Under the pieces are notes generated by a model that was not told the DNA's origin, searched no databases, and worked only from the letters and a program-made list of their open reading frames with translations. Shown here one piece after another: positions 43,655 through 56,090 of a stretch of DNA of 64,000 nucleotides; the first letter of the stretch is position 1; each line of letters begins with the position of its first letter. Both the position numbers and the translations under genes were made by a program. This stretch comes from Leptodontidium sp. MPI-SDFR-AT-0119 (lineage: Eukaryota > Ascomycota > Leotiomycetes > Helotiales > Leptodontidiaceae), in NCBI GenBank assembly GCA_020726505.1, contig JAHLEZ010000013.1:682001-746000 (forward strand), given 5' to 3'.

Positions 43655-46234
43655 GAATTATGCGTGAGAGAATTGAAAGAAAACAAGCAAGCAAGATGAA
43701 ACAAGAGACCGAGACGGGCTACAAAAGATATCTAAGTTTCCCAATAAAAGATACGATACGATAGATCCAAAATAAGAACAAGATTTAGAATCCTAGCGAA
43801 TCGAAAATTTAAAACAAGGGATATGGAGAGATATAATTTTGGCTTTCTTGCCTTTTGTTGCGGCGGGCGTCGTTTGTGTTTTTCGTCAAACTAACAAACG
43901 CCTCCATCCGTTGAGAGAAAGGGCAAAGCAGACGAGAGACAACCCCAACAACGGGCCGGGCTGACAGCCTTGCTTTGAATAATATTTGATTCGTTGGCAG
44001 TGTATTTGGAGGAGAGGCTGACTGACAAAGCTGCGGGGACTAACTGCAACAGTGGAGGAGATATCAGACAGAACTGTATGCGTGCATGCGTGGGTGTGTG
44101 CGGTGGGAAATTCTGGGAAGCGGTAGGGAGCTCGGAAAGGGACAAGGCAAGGCAAGACCTTCTTTCTAAATAGATTGGTAGTTGCTTTTTTGACTTTTGT
44201 CTTTTGCATGTTATCCATGACCAATGATGGACCTGCATCAGCCTCACTTGTAAGCTACTGTACCTTACGGGTGTACATATTGGCCTTGCCTCCTTGGCTG
44301 CTAGCTAGCTAGGAGAACGCACTGCATTCTGCGGAATGAAAGTGGACATGACCAGGTAAGCGTTCCGGGCATGGACTTTCAAGTGGGCGGGGAGGGAGGG
44401 TACCAAGGTATGCAAGCAAGTATTGAAGCGGTACTACTCTGATGACATTCATGTCAAGGCTTTACTGTGTGTTCTGGAACTGGGGAAGATGCAAACAAAT
44501 AACAAGACGAAAGGGAAGGACAGAGAGTTTGTGTAATGCTTGCTTGCTTCAGTTACCCACCAAGCATCCGGATAATGAGATACCCACGCAATCAACAGCT
44601 GAGAGCAAAATGAACCACGTACAGTAATTGATGAGGTCAAACAGTGAGATGGAAAAGCCGGTGAGCTGAGGTACAGGGGAGGTTGGCTGACAGTGTCCAA
44701 GCTCCCAAGCCTCAAAGCGTCCCGGCGTCCCAGAGAAGCGGTGTGCCAAACACCAACTCGCAGTACATGGCAGCCCAGAAGCCCAGTAGCCCAGTAGTCC
44801 TGTAGTCCAGTGCAAGTGCAGCACCGAAAAAGAATGAGGCGAGGCGAAGCAGGGCAACGACAAGGCAATTCGGCAACAAACGAGGCAAATTAGAGTTTCC
44901 CGCGCTAGAACCTCGCCTTTTCGCCTCGCCATGTTGATTGGCTGTCAACAAAACTTCAGACGACACTTGAACCCTTCTGAATGGACTGCCCTGCTTTGCA
45001 TTGCATCACAACAGTACATCGTCGATGGAGTACATACTATTTATTGTTATGCAATGCCATGCCATCTCCCCGTTCGCCACCAGCAGTGTGCCCAGGAGAT
45101 GCCTGGGTCGTGGAGATGATCTCGAGGCTGTCACTGTGGACCACGTGGACGTATTCGAGTAAGTGACTTCCATGTTTCCCTCCCCTATGACACGACACGG
45201 GACTAAAAGACAGCCTGAGACAGACCACCAGGAAGAAGCCTTTAAAGGACGGTCTATCTCCAGACGGCCCCCAAGATCCTGAGAGAGAGAGGTCTCCGGT
45301 GTGTATTGTGCCATACCGCACCCTCAACCAAGAGAAAGATCATCAGTCAGTCTAGCAACTACAACCAGGCGTACCCGGCGAGGCTGTCAATCGTCCATCT
45401 ACCCATTACTCAGTGCCAGCTGTCAGTTCAGTCAGTCAGTCCAGGAAAATAAATTATTACCATACCCCACCCACCTCCCTATCCATGGAAATGGTCAGGT
45501 TATTCCCGGTAATCCTAATCCTGCGCAAGGCCATCCATCCATCCAATGATTATTTTGGAGACGTGAAACAATAGAACAAACAAACAGCCTCGAGCTTCTT
45601 CGATCGGCAGTGACGGTCTCCGAGGCGAGGAATTGCAGCCTTTCATCTATCCATCCATTCATCTGGAAACTTCGTACTTCGTACGGCACAGGAGGAGCAC
45701 CACACTGCATTCACCAACGAGACCAGGATAAGGCAAGGCAGGCACCGCATGAATGCTGTACCCTTCCTCTTCCAACTCTCCTGCAGGTGGATCTTCTGAC
45801 CTGAAGAAAACCCATTTCGGTCCCAGGAACATGTGAATACAGTACAGTACAATACAGATACCACCATCATCAATGATGTAAGGTATGAGCAAGGGTTATG
45901 CGTCTACAGTATACGGTACACCCCCTTACAATATACGGAAAAAGGAATACCTCCCACGCGATGCAAAAAGCAAGATACAGAGCGCGGAGATCGAGCACTC
46001 CGATGACCTCCCCCCTTCATCCCTTCAACCACGCACGCCCTGCTGCATGCCTACCTACTTGAGGATTCCAGGATCGGCAGTTCATGCGCTTATGCTTCTA
46101 TCGTCTTTCATTTATTTGAGTTGAAACTTTCACGCAATCTAAGGGGATGTTCTGTTGCCGGCCAACATGACGCGGTTCAGATCTCATCCAACGGCCCGTT
46201 CAGGAGGGGCAAAGAAAGCAAACGCTGTTGCGAA
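43655..46234. other. Gene-free 2.6-kb stretch
   Basis: No supported gene. Short repeats of CAGTAGCC-type units at 44785-44810 and a (CAGT)n run at about 45428-45443. The first 200 bp are probably the leader and promoter of the SprT-like gene. Confidence 0.5.
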
Positions 46235-48737
46235 TCAGGAGGGACCTAGCCCTAGTCCCCTCATCCATCTGACCTCGTTCGCATTGGCTTCTAAGGCACG
46301 CCCCATGGTCTCCGAGTATGTTTGCTCCTGTGCCTCCCTACGAACCTCTTCCGGCGTCTTTTTACTGGTATCCTCAAAGCTGTCAGCCGTGAAACCGGGC
46401 TTACTGGAGAAGCTCAGCAGCCCTATTTTCTCGCCCGTCCATAACACAAGATCGTCCTCGTTCACATTCTTCTCGGGCCCGTTTCTTGTGTTGGCAAGCT
46501 TGATAACGATATCACCGGATCCAGAGTCCATGTATGAATCTCCGAGGGTTCCGAAGATGCCCCGAGGAGCTTCAATTGAGCCATGGGCGATATTCCATTT
46601 TCGAGCCTCGGTGAAGCCGTCACGCTCAAGCCATTTCAAATTGCCGCCTCCGTCAGAAACGACGATTCTGGTCCCGTGGTTTGACACTGACAGCAGCTTC
46701 GAGCTAGAGGAGGTTTGTCGGTTTTTCATGACTGAGTTTTGAATGTACGAAGCATCCGAGGTGATTGTGGAATGAGAGGGAGATGGCGAGAGCCCATACA
46801 TTTCAAGGGAGCCTTTACTGTTATATTCCCCAACCGCCATCAACGTCTTTCCTGGCCGATTTTTGAACTCCTGCGATTAGGTACGTTAGCAATTAGTAAC
46901 TGCTTACAGTATCATTGCCCGGGCTCTAGCATGGCGGTACAGAAGCTAGGAAGCAGTGCTCGGAATTGCTTTCGATGCTCCGAGTCCTACTTGGACATCT
47001 GAATACAACCATACTCAAAACAGCGAGGACAGTCGTGAAGAGATCACATACCCAGACTTGCTCGGTCGACAATTCACCACGTCTCGCTAAATCCTTCTCC
47101 ATGGAGGCGAAAGGGTAAGGGAGTGAAGCCATGCTGCACAACCGTGCACCAGAATGAATCGTCCCACGGAGCTTAGGGAAATACCGGCGATCGTAATTAA
47201 GAATGCTCGGGAATCTGCCTGCCACGTAAATATCACCGTTTCCGTCCCAATCACTTCCAGAGCTAGGTAGATGAAGGATACTCAATGGACCCGGATGGTG
47301 CAGATGGGCAAATAACGGGCTCGGTTCTGGATTTAGTAGTGCCCTAAAGTCGAGACTTTTGGACCTCTGACTTCCTAGAGAACCGAATTCTGTATCATAC
47401 GAGTCAATGCGATCAGTACTGGTATCCGACGGCCCCGAGAGACGTCTGGCACGAGGATCGTGTAGGTACAGAGACAGGTTTGTTCCGACGGTCAATGGCA
47501 CGGGATGTTTGGCTTCGGATAAAGCTGTGATGGAGAATGGAAATCTCTCATGGTTGATCACAGAAAGTGTTTCAAGGTCAACCTCAACCAGTCCTAGGAT
47601 TTTCTGCCATTAGCCACAAGCCGCAGATGTAGAACCATAGATTGAAAACGTCTTCAAAAAATGAAATGGGAAGCGAGAAAACTGCCACTTATGAAAAGGA
47701 ATTTGAACAGATGTTGGACACAACATCTACCACTTGGGGTTTCCAATAGGCATAAATTGCAATCGAAACAAAAAATAGGAAAGGAGTGGCGTGTTTCTGT
47801 GACAGACGGAACACTTGTGTCCTGGAGACTACCTCGTGAGTCTCGGGAGGCAGCCATCCCGAAGCCACACCAGTGGGAAGGGAGGTAGGTCTTGTGCTGG
47901 AGTGGTAACAGGCAACCTGGAAATAGGTTGAACATACCACTTTGAACAGCAAAGTATGCCCGTTTCCCAGCACTGTCTACACTGACACATTCTGTGACTC
48001 CTGTACTGATCATCTTCGAGCGTCTGCCTTCTCCCCTATGTGGCGCGGGATCCACAGAGATCAAACCCGACTTGCTCCTGGCTACAATACTCCCTTTTCG
48101 GCCTGGTTCGCCAGTCAAAGACCATAAACATACACTGCCATCATCAAGGGGCGCAACGACCATGGTAGCATCGCTCTCTCCGGGAGGTGTGTAAATGCCC
48201 ATGCCACGAACTTCGAGGTATTCGCGCTCATTGCTATCGCGGTTCCGTGGTTGCTGCAGCCAGCTTGTAGAGATTGGAGCATTTCGTGCAATGTATTCGT
48301 CATACCAGTCCACCTTTTCCTTTGGATAGCTGGGGTCCCAATTTGCCAGGATCCTTATCCGTTCATTTGATTGAGCCTTGAGATCGCGTGCCTCTTCTCG
48401 CGGTTGAGCAAGCCTGGAGTCCCCGAGCCCATTCCCAGTTGCCAAAGCCCTTGCTAGATCGCGGAATCGAGGATCTTGCTCATCATCGGAGGATATAAGC
48501 TCCCGGCGCCGCCGCAGGTTCGACAAGAAAGAGGAGTTCTTGAAGCATTGTTCGCGCCACAGAGTATCGTCTCGACCGAGGCTGAGGAATCGCCGGTTGA
48601 CATGTTGGAGTGTGACAACATCCGAAGCTTCAAGCACTGGTTGCTCTAGTTAGTTATTGCGAGAATCTGCTGGGGATGAACTTACGGCTCGCAATCTGGA
48701 GAATGATTTCAGAAGGAAGAGTATCTAGTTTAGCCAT
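46235..48737 (-). CDS. F-box protein with beta-propeller-like C terminus
   Basis: Four exons, 48737-48686, 48636-47938, 47593-47052 and 46870-46235, give 642 aa in one frame. Introns are 49, 344 and 181 nt; the 344-nt intron is long for this window. Splicing rebuilds the F-box (LPSEIILQIASLLEASDVVTLQHVNRRF, residues about 6-45, with WREQCF), the Skp1-binding part of an SCF ubiquitin ligase. The rest shows WD-like blade text: VVAPLDDGSVCLWSL, NGDIYVAGRFPSILNYD, and TRIVVSDGGGNLKWLERDG. The terminal part ends in a helical, Glu/Ala-rich segment. Substrate is unknown. A possible extra exon inside the long intron cannot be excluded, though the frame needs none. Confidence 0.83.
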
Positions 48738-50526
48738 ATTGAAATCAAATCCTGCAGAAGTACCTGGGTACTTTGGAGGTTGAGATTGTATCGTAATCGA
48801 TAAGTGATGGATGCCGTGAAGTGGGCTGGAGAACGGGCCGCAGCGATGCTCGTGCCCAGCTAAGACAATCTCGCCTTTCTTTCAACGTCAAGTGCTGACA
48901 ATGCAGTTTCTTCACTCCGATAGAGACCAAGTTATACCAGACAATTCACCACCTGTGAAGGAAGACAGGACCTGGGATCACTAGGCAATTCAACAACTTG
49001 GTTCTCCTGAACAACTGGGTGGTGAAAGACTTCTGAAGCATTCCAAAGGCTTTTTTGATCGTCCTAGAGAAATAGAAGATGTAACTGCTTGCAAGCAAGT
49101 CTGCTGAGAACTTGTTGAATACCAGCTTCGAATGGTCTCCGCTGCAGCATGAGGTATGCCTGCTCTTGCAATCGATTGTGCAATTGGTAGACCCGGTAAC
49201 TGTTGGAGAGATAGCAGAACGGGATGTCTGGGGCATTGGTATGCTGCAAGGTATATCTGCACCTACAGATAAATATCTGAGGAGAGGTATGGGCTCTACT
49301 CGGTACTTGGAGTTCGCGGCTATTGAAGATGATTGAAGTACAAGGGGGAAAGAGTAAGAGGAGGTTGAAGAGGAAACAATAGGTAAAAAAAATTGGAGTA
49401 TAAAAAAAGATAGACCAGACGCTCTGGGAGGTAAGGTAAGGAGGCGATCTCAATTAGCTGGTGGCACTTTCCTCGTTCTGTTGTTATTTGTCTAGATTCC
49501 TCTTATGGGAACGTAGTGCTTTCCACTTGGATGGTACTTGTGGACTCTCTAGCAACTGTTGATACAGTCTCGTGGGAAGGTGCATTCTGGCATCCCCATT
49601 GCCTATACTTGTCCTCACTCTTCTCGTCCCTGTCCTCCTCTAGCAGATGATTTTGTCCACCTTGTTACTCCTGTCGGCTCGTTGAATTTGCCCTGAGAAT
49701 TCCATATTTCGTCAAGCCTTGCTTCGGTATTCGCCCGTGTGTTTTGTCAGCGATGCTTCGCAGCAATCAGTCCCTCCCTCCGCCACTTATCAAGTGGCAT
49801 TGCAGAGCTGAGCCTGTGGGATAGCTCGTGGCCCAAGGAGTATCTTGGCCAGAACAAAGATTCAGGCAAATGATCCCGAGAGTTAACAGAGAGTTGTTCA
49901 GTTGGCGATATTGTTGGTGTTGATGTTGATTGTCCCGGTACCAGTGGTGAAATTTGTCAACAAGCGACGACCACCTACAGATCCAAGGGGGGCCAGGTCG
50001 GCGCCGATATCTTTCATTGGGCCACAGCAATCAAACACGCTCACCTTCCACCATCGGAGGACGGACTTCGCGATTCGGTTCCAGACTTGAATGGCAGAGC
50101 CTTGACTTTACCTTTTTATTCCCTCTGGCTATTAATTCCTCCGCTCTCGTCGTCGATTTCTCTCCTTAAAATCTCCCACAAGCTGCTGTCTCTCTCTGAC
50201 ATACCCTTCTCCGCCGTTGGACCTCGATCCTTTTCAACATACCATCACCCTCTTCAGGCACGTTCCTGCTGGATTATCTACCACCAGGCTCGTGTCAGAA
50301 GGACTGCATAGCGCTCCTCGTGCGGAATACTGGCAGGTTGCCTCCTTGGGTCCAATAGCTCGTCACCTTGACGAAGTTGAAGAGGACCCAAATCCCAGCT
50401 GATCAGCAGTAAGATGAATCTTCTCTCCAACACATGGACCATGACCATTCATCTTCTAGAAAGCCATCAGCTAACTTGTTGGTTCTAGCCATTTGAAAAG
50501 GAAAGGCAGAATCGACATGATTGGAA
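48738..50526. other. Divergent region ahead of two genes
   Basis: Promoters of the F-box gene (minus) and the large plus-strand gene. Several overlapping frames (48946-49453, both strands) are open but mutually inconsistent and without motifs. A C/T-rich leader-like tract runs at about 50100-50300. Confidence 0.45.
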
Positions 50527-53500
50527 ATGGACTCTCAACCACTCTTTAGCCGCGTCGATAGTGACCCTCCAAACAACAAGAATGCCAATAATTCTAATTC
50601 TCCTAAAAACGTCGAAGCCTACCAGAAACCGGGCAGTGGCAATTCCCTCAAATCCACAAATCCGTTCCGAAAACACGAAGCCGCTACGGGCCTTGATGCC
50701 TCCCAATTCCCATCTCCGGAGCCCTACCACCCCATCGGAACACGAAAAAACACTCCAGTCAGAGCTGTCTTCCATGACCTGACCACCGCTCATTCCTCGA
50801 TTACCTCCGGCACAGCCAGAAGTAGGCAGCGTACACTTTCAAATAACAATTCCGATGCTCCAGATGAGGGGAACTCTATCCCTCTGCAGGAATTGGAGCT
50901 CTCAAAGAGAGACGAGGGAAGCTCTATTCTACAAGACCTGCCATTGCCTCCCCTTCCTGCCATTCTATCCAAGACTCGGTACGAAAGAAAGCAGGACCTT
51001 CTCACGGACCATGACGAGGTCTTTGCTGGACAGAATGCGAATTTGGCAATTCCGATACAACCCAGCCTCCCAGAGCCAAAGCAGTCTGTCTTTGCTAGCA
51101 TCAAGAACGCCTTGGCATCCATTTCGTCTCCCTCAGAAACCCATTGGCCTCGAGAGCGTCAAACTTCAGCGTTAGTTCAAGATCCAACATCACTAGAGGA
51201 TGACAAAAACCATGAATTCGACTACGTGGATGACTGTTCGAATTACCACTCAAGTGCCGGCCCTGTTCAATACCCTCCGAGTACCCCAAGAGGCATTCGC
51301 AACACAAGTTTACGGACCACAGGCAATGGCTACCCTATGAATTATCACCGCCCGAACCTACCGGCTTCGTCTCCCCCACTCCCAATGAACACATATCCTC
51401 GCAAGTTTTCTAGATTTGCGAACGGATCCGATGAGATTTCATTGCGGGAAGGCAGTACGGTCGGCAACATTGTCCAACATTACGCAGGATCCGAAGGCTT
51501 AGATGGAGATGGTAGTGACTTAGAACAAGGCCCAGGTGCCAGAGACCCGAAGGCGCATTCTAGGAACCTATTCAAACCACGGAATATAGGTCATGATCTC
51601 GTTTCTAGCTCACCACTGTACGAGCCACTTCAACCTTCTGGTCTGCAGATTAGAAAGCAGAGACAAGGGGATAAACTAATGGTAGTTCACTCGCAAACTC
51701 CTCGATTCGACTTTGCTAAAGACGGCTTGATTTCTGGCCCCGCGATCAGCTCCCAAAACGGAAGATACAACTCGTCGTCTGTTGAGAATCCACTTGGAGC
51801 TTCAAATACCAACGAGGGCCCACAAACTCCCCGACGCAACGCCGTAAGGAACCCAGACAGCAACGAGTTCTTCGATGAGTCTATATCTGATGCTGCCAAC
51901 TCAACTTTACCCAGTCTTCCGCGCATTAGCTACCGAAATCCCTTCAGACCCAACCAAGCACGAGGTGTCCAAGCTCACGCGGATCCCGATCACTGTGTTT
52001 ACGACGATGACCCAAATCAAGAACTTACTTCTGAGCCCCGAATGCCACTTGAACGAGAAGTCAGCCAGGCCTTGAGACGAGCAAGTGGATATAGTGTTTA
52101 CAGCGTGGGCAGTGCTTCCTCTTCAGTCCTAGACTATGGTGCAATTCTAAATTATGGTAACGACACGGGAATTCAGTCGAACACCATTGGGTTACTGAAA
52201 GGAATGGAAAAAGAAAAAGTCTCAGGAGAGGCCAACAACAATGGAGGGGTTCATATTGCCGATGAACAAGCGAAGGGTTTCTACGACGAAGATGCCATTC
52301 CCACAAATTGGATCAATTCTCGTCAAGGTATCCGTGTTCCGATCAACCACAATGGATCATACCCAGACTCTCCTCCAGAGTCTCTAATCGATGAGCATCC
52401 CAAACAACTTTGCCAGAGACGCTCAACCCCTGCAGACGATAATAATGATTGGGAGACCGTTGGAGAAAGCGGGTTTGGACTCGATTACGCATATGGAAAT
52501 GATTCTGGATTGATTGGTGGTACTGTACGTCGAACAGGAAGCAGCATTGCAAATACTTCTGACGAAGGAACTGCAAGCATCCACTTTACAGATCTTGATG
52601 AGTTTGGTTCAACTGAGAGAATTGCACAACATCCTGGCACCATTCAGTACTCAGGAGACTATCGTCAGCGTGACTTGAAGATGACCAAGATGCCTATTTT
52701 GATGCCTGTCTTTAACGGACACAAAGTCAACGGATATCTTGCCGATTCGAACCGGATTCGTCCACCACCAAACCCGGTGTTCTTCCGCCCAGCACCTCTC
52801 ACTGAAGCTCACAAGCATCCTTTCAACTCAACTCCACCAGAAGTCATGCCGCCTGCTCGAGTAGCTAAGCCAAGGAGTATTATGAGAAGCCACCTCGCCC
52901 CAACCAACTCAAAAGCTGCCAGCTCTAGCCAGAGCGGCACCCAGAGAGACAAGGATGACACATATCGGAAGCCCTCATTTACAGGTCAAAGCTCCAGACG
53001 GGCATCTGAGTGGACAGATAGTTATCGTCAAACTGGGTCTTCGGTCAGTACTCAAAGCCATCCCTTTTCCGAGGATGACAAGCACCGTCCATCGTCTTGG
53101 CAGCATGTTATGGCGTTTGCAAATGGTGGTAACGTCCCCGGGTTCCGAAGAGATGGCTCGCGCATATGCAACCCTCATTCACTGAAGGATGAGATATCTT
53201 TGAGAGACATGCTAGATGACGAGCAACAGAATGACAAACTCACACGACCAGTCGGCAAGCAGAAAGGCAATGGCCAAATTCGAATCGTTCCGTCATTAAG
53301 TCGCCAACCCCCAGGAGCCTTCTACCAAGGATTGCGAGCAGTATCCGATCAGAAGCGTCTCAATGTTCCCAGCCAGCACGACGGTGCAGGAAAGTCAACA
53401 AGTAGACGTAGCACAGTTAAGGCCTACGGTACTACCTCCCTTCGGCCGCTTTCTCTTGTGAATGACCGCCTACCTTCGACCCCACTACGTAATGTTTCCA

Positions 53501-53997
53501 ACAATAGTGACGTGTTTGATTCAGATGATTTTGTCTACCGCTCTCCTCTTGCTCCACCAAAGCGTTCGACATGGCAGAAGCTCTATTCAAATTCGCGTTT
53601 GTTCGAGTTGCAACAGAGAGCCAAAGCGGATGGTTTGTATAGCTCCAAGTCGACATTATCAAACGCAAACGAAGGATTGTCCCGAAGGCATTTGTACGAA
53701 CCACCCAAATTAGCGGCAAAACCAAGTAAAGTCAACCATGATCCAAATCTGCGGGACTGGAAAACCAAGGTATCCGTGATTGTCCTTGTGCTCTGTTGTT
53801 TCTTTCCACCGCTGTTGATTCTTTATGCTATTGGCAAGATGGACGGAATCATGATCTGGTGGAGTAATGGAGAATTTTCAGGGTTTGGGAAGGCACAAAA
53901 GAAGTGGGCTGGTATTCTGCTTTGCACAGAAGTGTTTATCATCGGCATTCTCCTGATTGCTTTCCTTGCCTGGTTCTTCAGTAAACGCCACGGCTAA
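50527..53997 (+). CDS. Large disordered protein with C-terminal membrane tail, 1156 aa
   Basis: One intronless frame of 1156 aa from ATG 50527; a TTG and GAA directly precede it in frame. I do not recognise a named domain. About 1075 residues are polar, rich in Ser, Pro, Asn and Arg, with no globular pattern. Arg/Ser-rich and SP/TP motifs suggest phosphorylation. Two hydrophobic helices close the protein: about 1081-1103 (VSVIVLVLCCFFPPLLILYA) and about 1129-1151 (ILLCTEVFIIGILLIAFLAW), joined by a loop with Trp-Trp. The chain ends FFSKRHG. The layout fits a tail-anchored or hairpin membrane protein with a large cytosolic region, for example at the plasma membrane or ER. Function is unknown. 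Confidence 0.85.
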   Translation: MDSQPLFSRVDSDPPNNKNANNSNSPKNVEAYQKPGSGNSLKSTNPFRKHEAATGLDASQFPSPEPYHPIGTRKNTPVRAVFHDLTTAHSSITSGTARSRQRTLSNNNSDAPDEGNSIPLQELELSKRDEGSSILQDLPLPPLPAILSKTRYERKQDLLTDHDEVFAGQNANLAIPIQPSLPEPKQSVFASIKNALASISSPSETHWPRERQTSALVQDPTSLEDDKNHEFDYVDDCSNYHSSAGPVQYPPSTPRGIRNTSLRTTGNGYPMNYHRPNLPASSPPLPMNTYPRKFSRFANGSDEISLREGSTVGNIVQHYAGSEGLDGDGSDLEQGPGARDPKAHSRNLFKPRNIGHDLVSSSPLYEPLQPSGLQIRKQRQGDKLMVVHSQTPRFDFAKDGLISGPAISSQNGRYNSSSVENPLGASNTNEGPQTPRRNAVRNPDSNEFFDESISDAANSTLPSLPRISYRNPFRPNQARGVQAHADPDHCVYDDDPNQELTSEPRMPLEREVSQALRRASGYSVYSVGSASSSVLDYGAILNYGNDTGIQSNTIGLLKGMEKEKVSGEANNNGGVHIADEQAKGFYDEDAIPTNWINSRQGIRVPINHNGSYPDSPPESLIDEHPKQLCQRRSTPADDNNDWETVGESGFGLDYAYGNDSGLIGGTVRRTGSSIANTSDEGTASIHFTDLDEFGSTERIAQHPGTIQYSGDYRQRDLKMTKMPILMPVFNGHKVNGYLADSNRIRPPPNPVFFRPAPLTEAHKHPFNSTPPEVMPPARVAKPRSIMRSHLAPTNSKAASSSQSGTQRDKDDTYRKPSFTGQSSRRASEWTDSYRQTGSSVSTQSHPFSEDDKHRPSSWQHVMAFANGGNVPGFRRDGSRICNPHSLKDEISLRDMLDDEQQNDKLTRPVGKQKGNGQIRIVPSLSRQPPGAFYQGLRAVSDQKRLNVPSQHDGAGKSTSRRSTVKAYGTTSLRPLSLVNDRLPSTPLRNVSNNSDVFDSDDFVYRSPLAPPKRSTWQKLYSNSRLFELQQRAKADGLYSSKSTLSNANEGLSRRHLYEPPKLAAKPSKVNHDPNLRDWKTKVSVIVLVLCCFFPPLLILYAIGKMDGIMIWWSNGEFSGFGKAQKKWAGILLCTEVFIIGILLIAFLAWFFSKRHG

Positions 53998-54779
53998 TCG
54001 TCTATCGGCGCACCGTCAAGGTTACGTATCTGTAAGGGGGGACGAAGTTCGGGTGCTATGCTGGCTGGCATTCTGTGGGTCTGGGTGATCTTGTTGATGT
54101 CCGACAGAATTTTTTGTTTGGGTTTGGGGACTTTAAAGTTGGGCTATTACAAGCGGAATTTGACGATTTGTATGAGTTGCTTCAGGGAATTGCTTGATAC
54201 CCCATGATCTGTTGGTTTAGAAGGAGAATTGAACAATTGCAATTACGTTGTCTCAATGACAAATTTGAACTTGAAGGCGTGAATGTCATAAACTGCTGGT
54301 ACCTACCTATGTCACTACTACATGTTCGCAACTAGAGCTGCTCATACTGCCAGTATTCCTAGGACGAATCTATTTTCGACTTTCTGTGTAAACTTTTTCT
54401 TGGGTAAAGTTGAGCAGTCAAACCTGCGTATTGCGCACGTAGAGTTTATCAAGGATCCTTGAAGCCTTTGGAGGTGGCTATCAACATCAAAGCGAAAATC
54501 TAGAGTGAAGTATTAACTTTGCTGAACCCACGACAGCTTTCCCGAGAACTCGATAATTGGTGACTATTATACCGATTTATTTGTGAATAATATTAACCTT
54601 AAGCTCAAGGCAATCAACAACTTTTCAAAAAAGCTATTTATCACGTGCCTCAACATGCGACTTCAAGCTTGCCGCCGGGCCCTGTTTCGCGAGAACAAAG
54701 GCAACATCGTCAACCTCCACTCTTTTATCCCACCACCACCACCTAAGTCAGCCCTCTCTCCCGCAGCTCTGGGAAAGGC
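53998..54779. other. Intergenic, 3' flank and mS38 promoter
   Basis: AT-rich between 54240 and 54640. Nothing coding recognised. Confidence 0.6.
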
Positions 54780-55985
54780 ATGTTCTCCTCCTCAGTACGG
54801 CGGGCAGCCTTCACGGCCCCTCCGACACCGATTGCCTCCTCCTTCCACCTCTCGAGCATAGCTCCGCGAACGGCGGCCTCATCCCAAGTATTCTCCTACC
54901 GCCAGCGACGATACTCCTCCTCCAAACCCTCCAGTCCGGCAGATGGCTCCAGCGGGATCAACGAGATAGCTGCCGCGCCTGGGAAGTCGAAAAACAAGAC
55001 CGATGGAGAGAAGAAGAGCAAGAAGAAGGGGAAGGATACTACGGCGGCGAATTCGTCTGCTAAGGGCAGAGATGAGTCTATGAGACATCTACCCAGTGTG
55101 CCTAGTACACAGCATATTCCTCAATTGCGTACGTACTCTAGATCCGGTCCTCATTCTCGTATTGGGAGGGTTGTGTTCTAATTCAAGCTATCTGCAGAAA
55201 TCAGCGCATCAGACTTCTTCTCCCTCTACCGCCCCATGTCCCTAACACACATCTTCCCCAAAGCCGTAACGGACGAAGCTTTCGCCTCGATCTTCACGCC
55301 GCGTACCAAATCCAACAAAACAGAAGGAGTGATCTCGGTCCTCTCAGAAATCCAGCATGATTTCGAAGAGATGTCCCGGCAGCTGGGCGGTATTAAGATA
55401 TCCGTAGCGCAGGAAACGGAAGATGCATGGAACGAGGAGACGGATGATGTGCGTGCTGCCATCACGGCCGAGTCATACCATCGCAAGGCTTCTGAGACGA
55501 AGAACCTGGATAGCGTGCCCCAGGGCCAGGAGGGAAGTGAGAATCTGATGGACTTCCCACCACATATCCTGTCTGGTCGATACAGGCCTTTCCACCCACC
55601 ACCAGCACCCGTGCCCATGGACTCGAGTGAGAGTCTCGCAGCGGGAAAGGAAGCTGCCACGCAGGCACAAGAGCAGGAGCAGGAGCCGCTCCATAGAACA
55701 TACACGACCATGCTCACGATCGAGGAATCCACTGATGCGAACGGCGACGTCACGTACATGGCACACAGCTCGCCTCTCATCGAGGATGCACCGCGATCCG
55801 GACCCAAGAAATTCTTAGAACGCATGCAGCAGCGCAGAGAACGCTATCGGATACAGCGGTCCGAGGAGAACGACATGCTGGCTATCAGCGTGAAGAGGCA
55901 GCGCAAGCTGAAGATGAAGAAGCACAAGTACAAGAAGCTCATGCGGAGAACGAGGAATTTGAGACGGAGGTTGGACCGTAATTAG
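54780..55985 (+). CDS. Mitochondrial small-subunit ribosomal protein mS38
   Basis: Two exons, 54780-55128 and 55198-55985, give 378 aa; the 69-nt intron ends TCTGCAG. The first ~50 residues are Arg/Ser/Ala-rich without acidic residues, as in a mitochondrial targeting peptide (ending near RRYSSS). The diagnostic part is the extreme C terminus: AISVKRQRKLKMKKHKYKKL followed by MRRTRNLRRRLDRN, the DUF1713/Cox24 (AURKAIP1) block that binds the small-subunit rRNA. The middle is acidic and Gln/Glu-rich. Yeast Cox24/Qri5 is needed for mitochondrial translation. The protein is longer than yeast Cox24 because of the low-complexity linker. Confidence 0.88.
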
Positions 55986-56064
55986 ACTAGAATGGATTTT
56001 GCGTTGGGCTTGGTTTTCCTCTCTCCTATCTCTCTACCTCTCTGCATGGTTTTGGTGCGTTCGG

Positions 56065-56090
56065 TTTTTTTTTTTTTTTTTTTTTTTTTT
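56065..56090. repeat. Poly-T tract, 26 nt
   Basis: Uninterrupted T run directly visible, 80 nt after the mS38 stop codon. Confidence 0.9.

Noticed and set aside
49064..49453. 129-codon minus-strand frame
   Set aside because: Three frames over the same DNA are all open and disagree; no domain and no clear splice structure.
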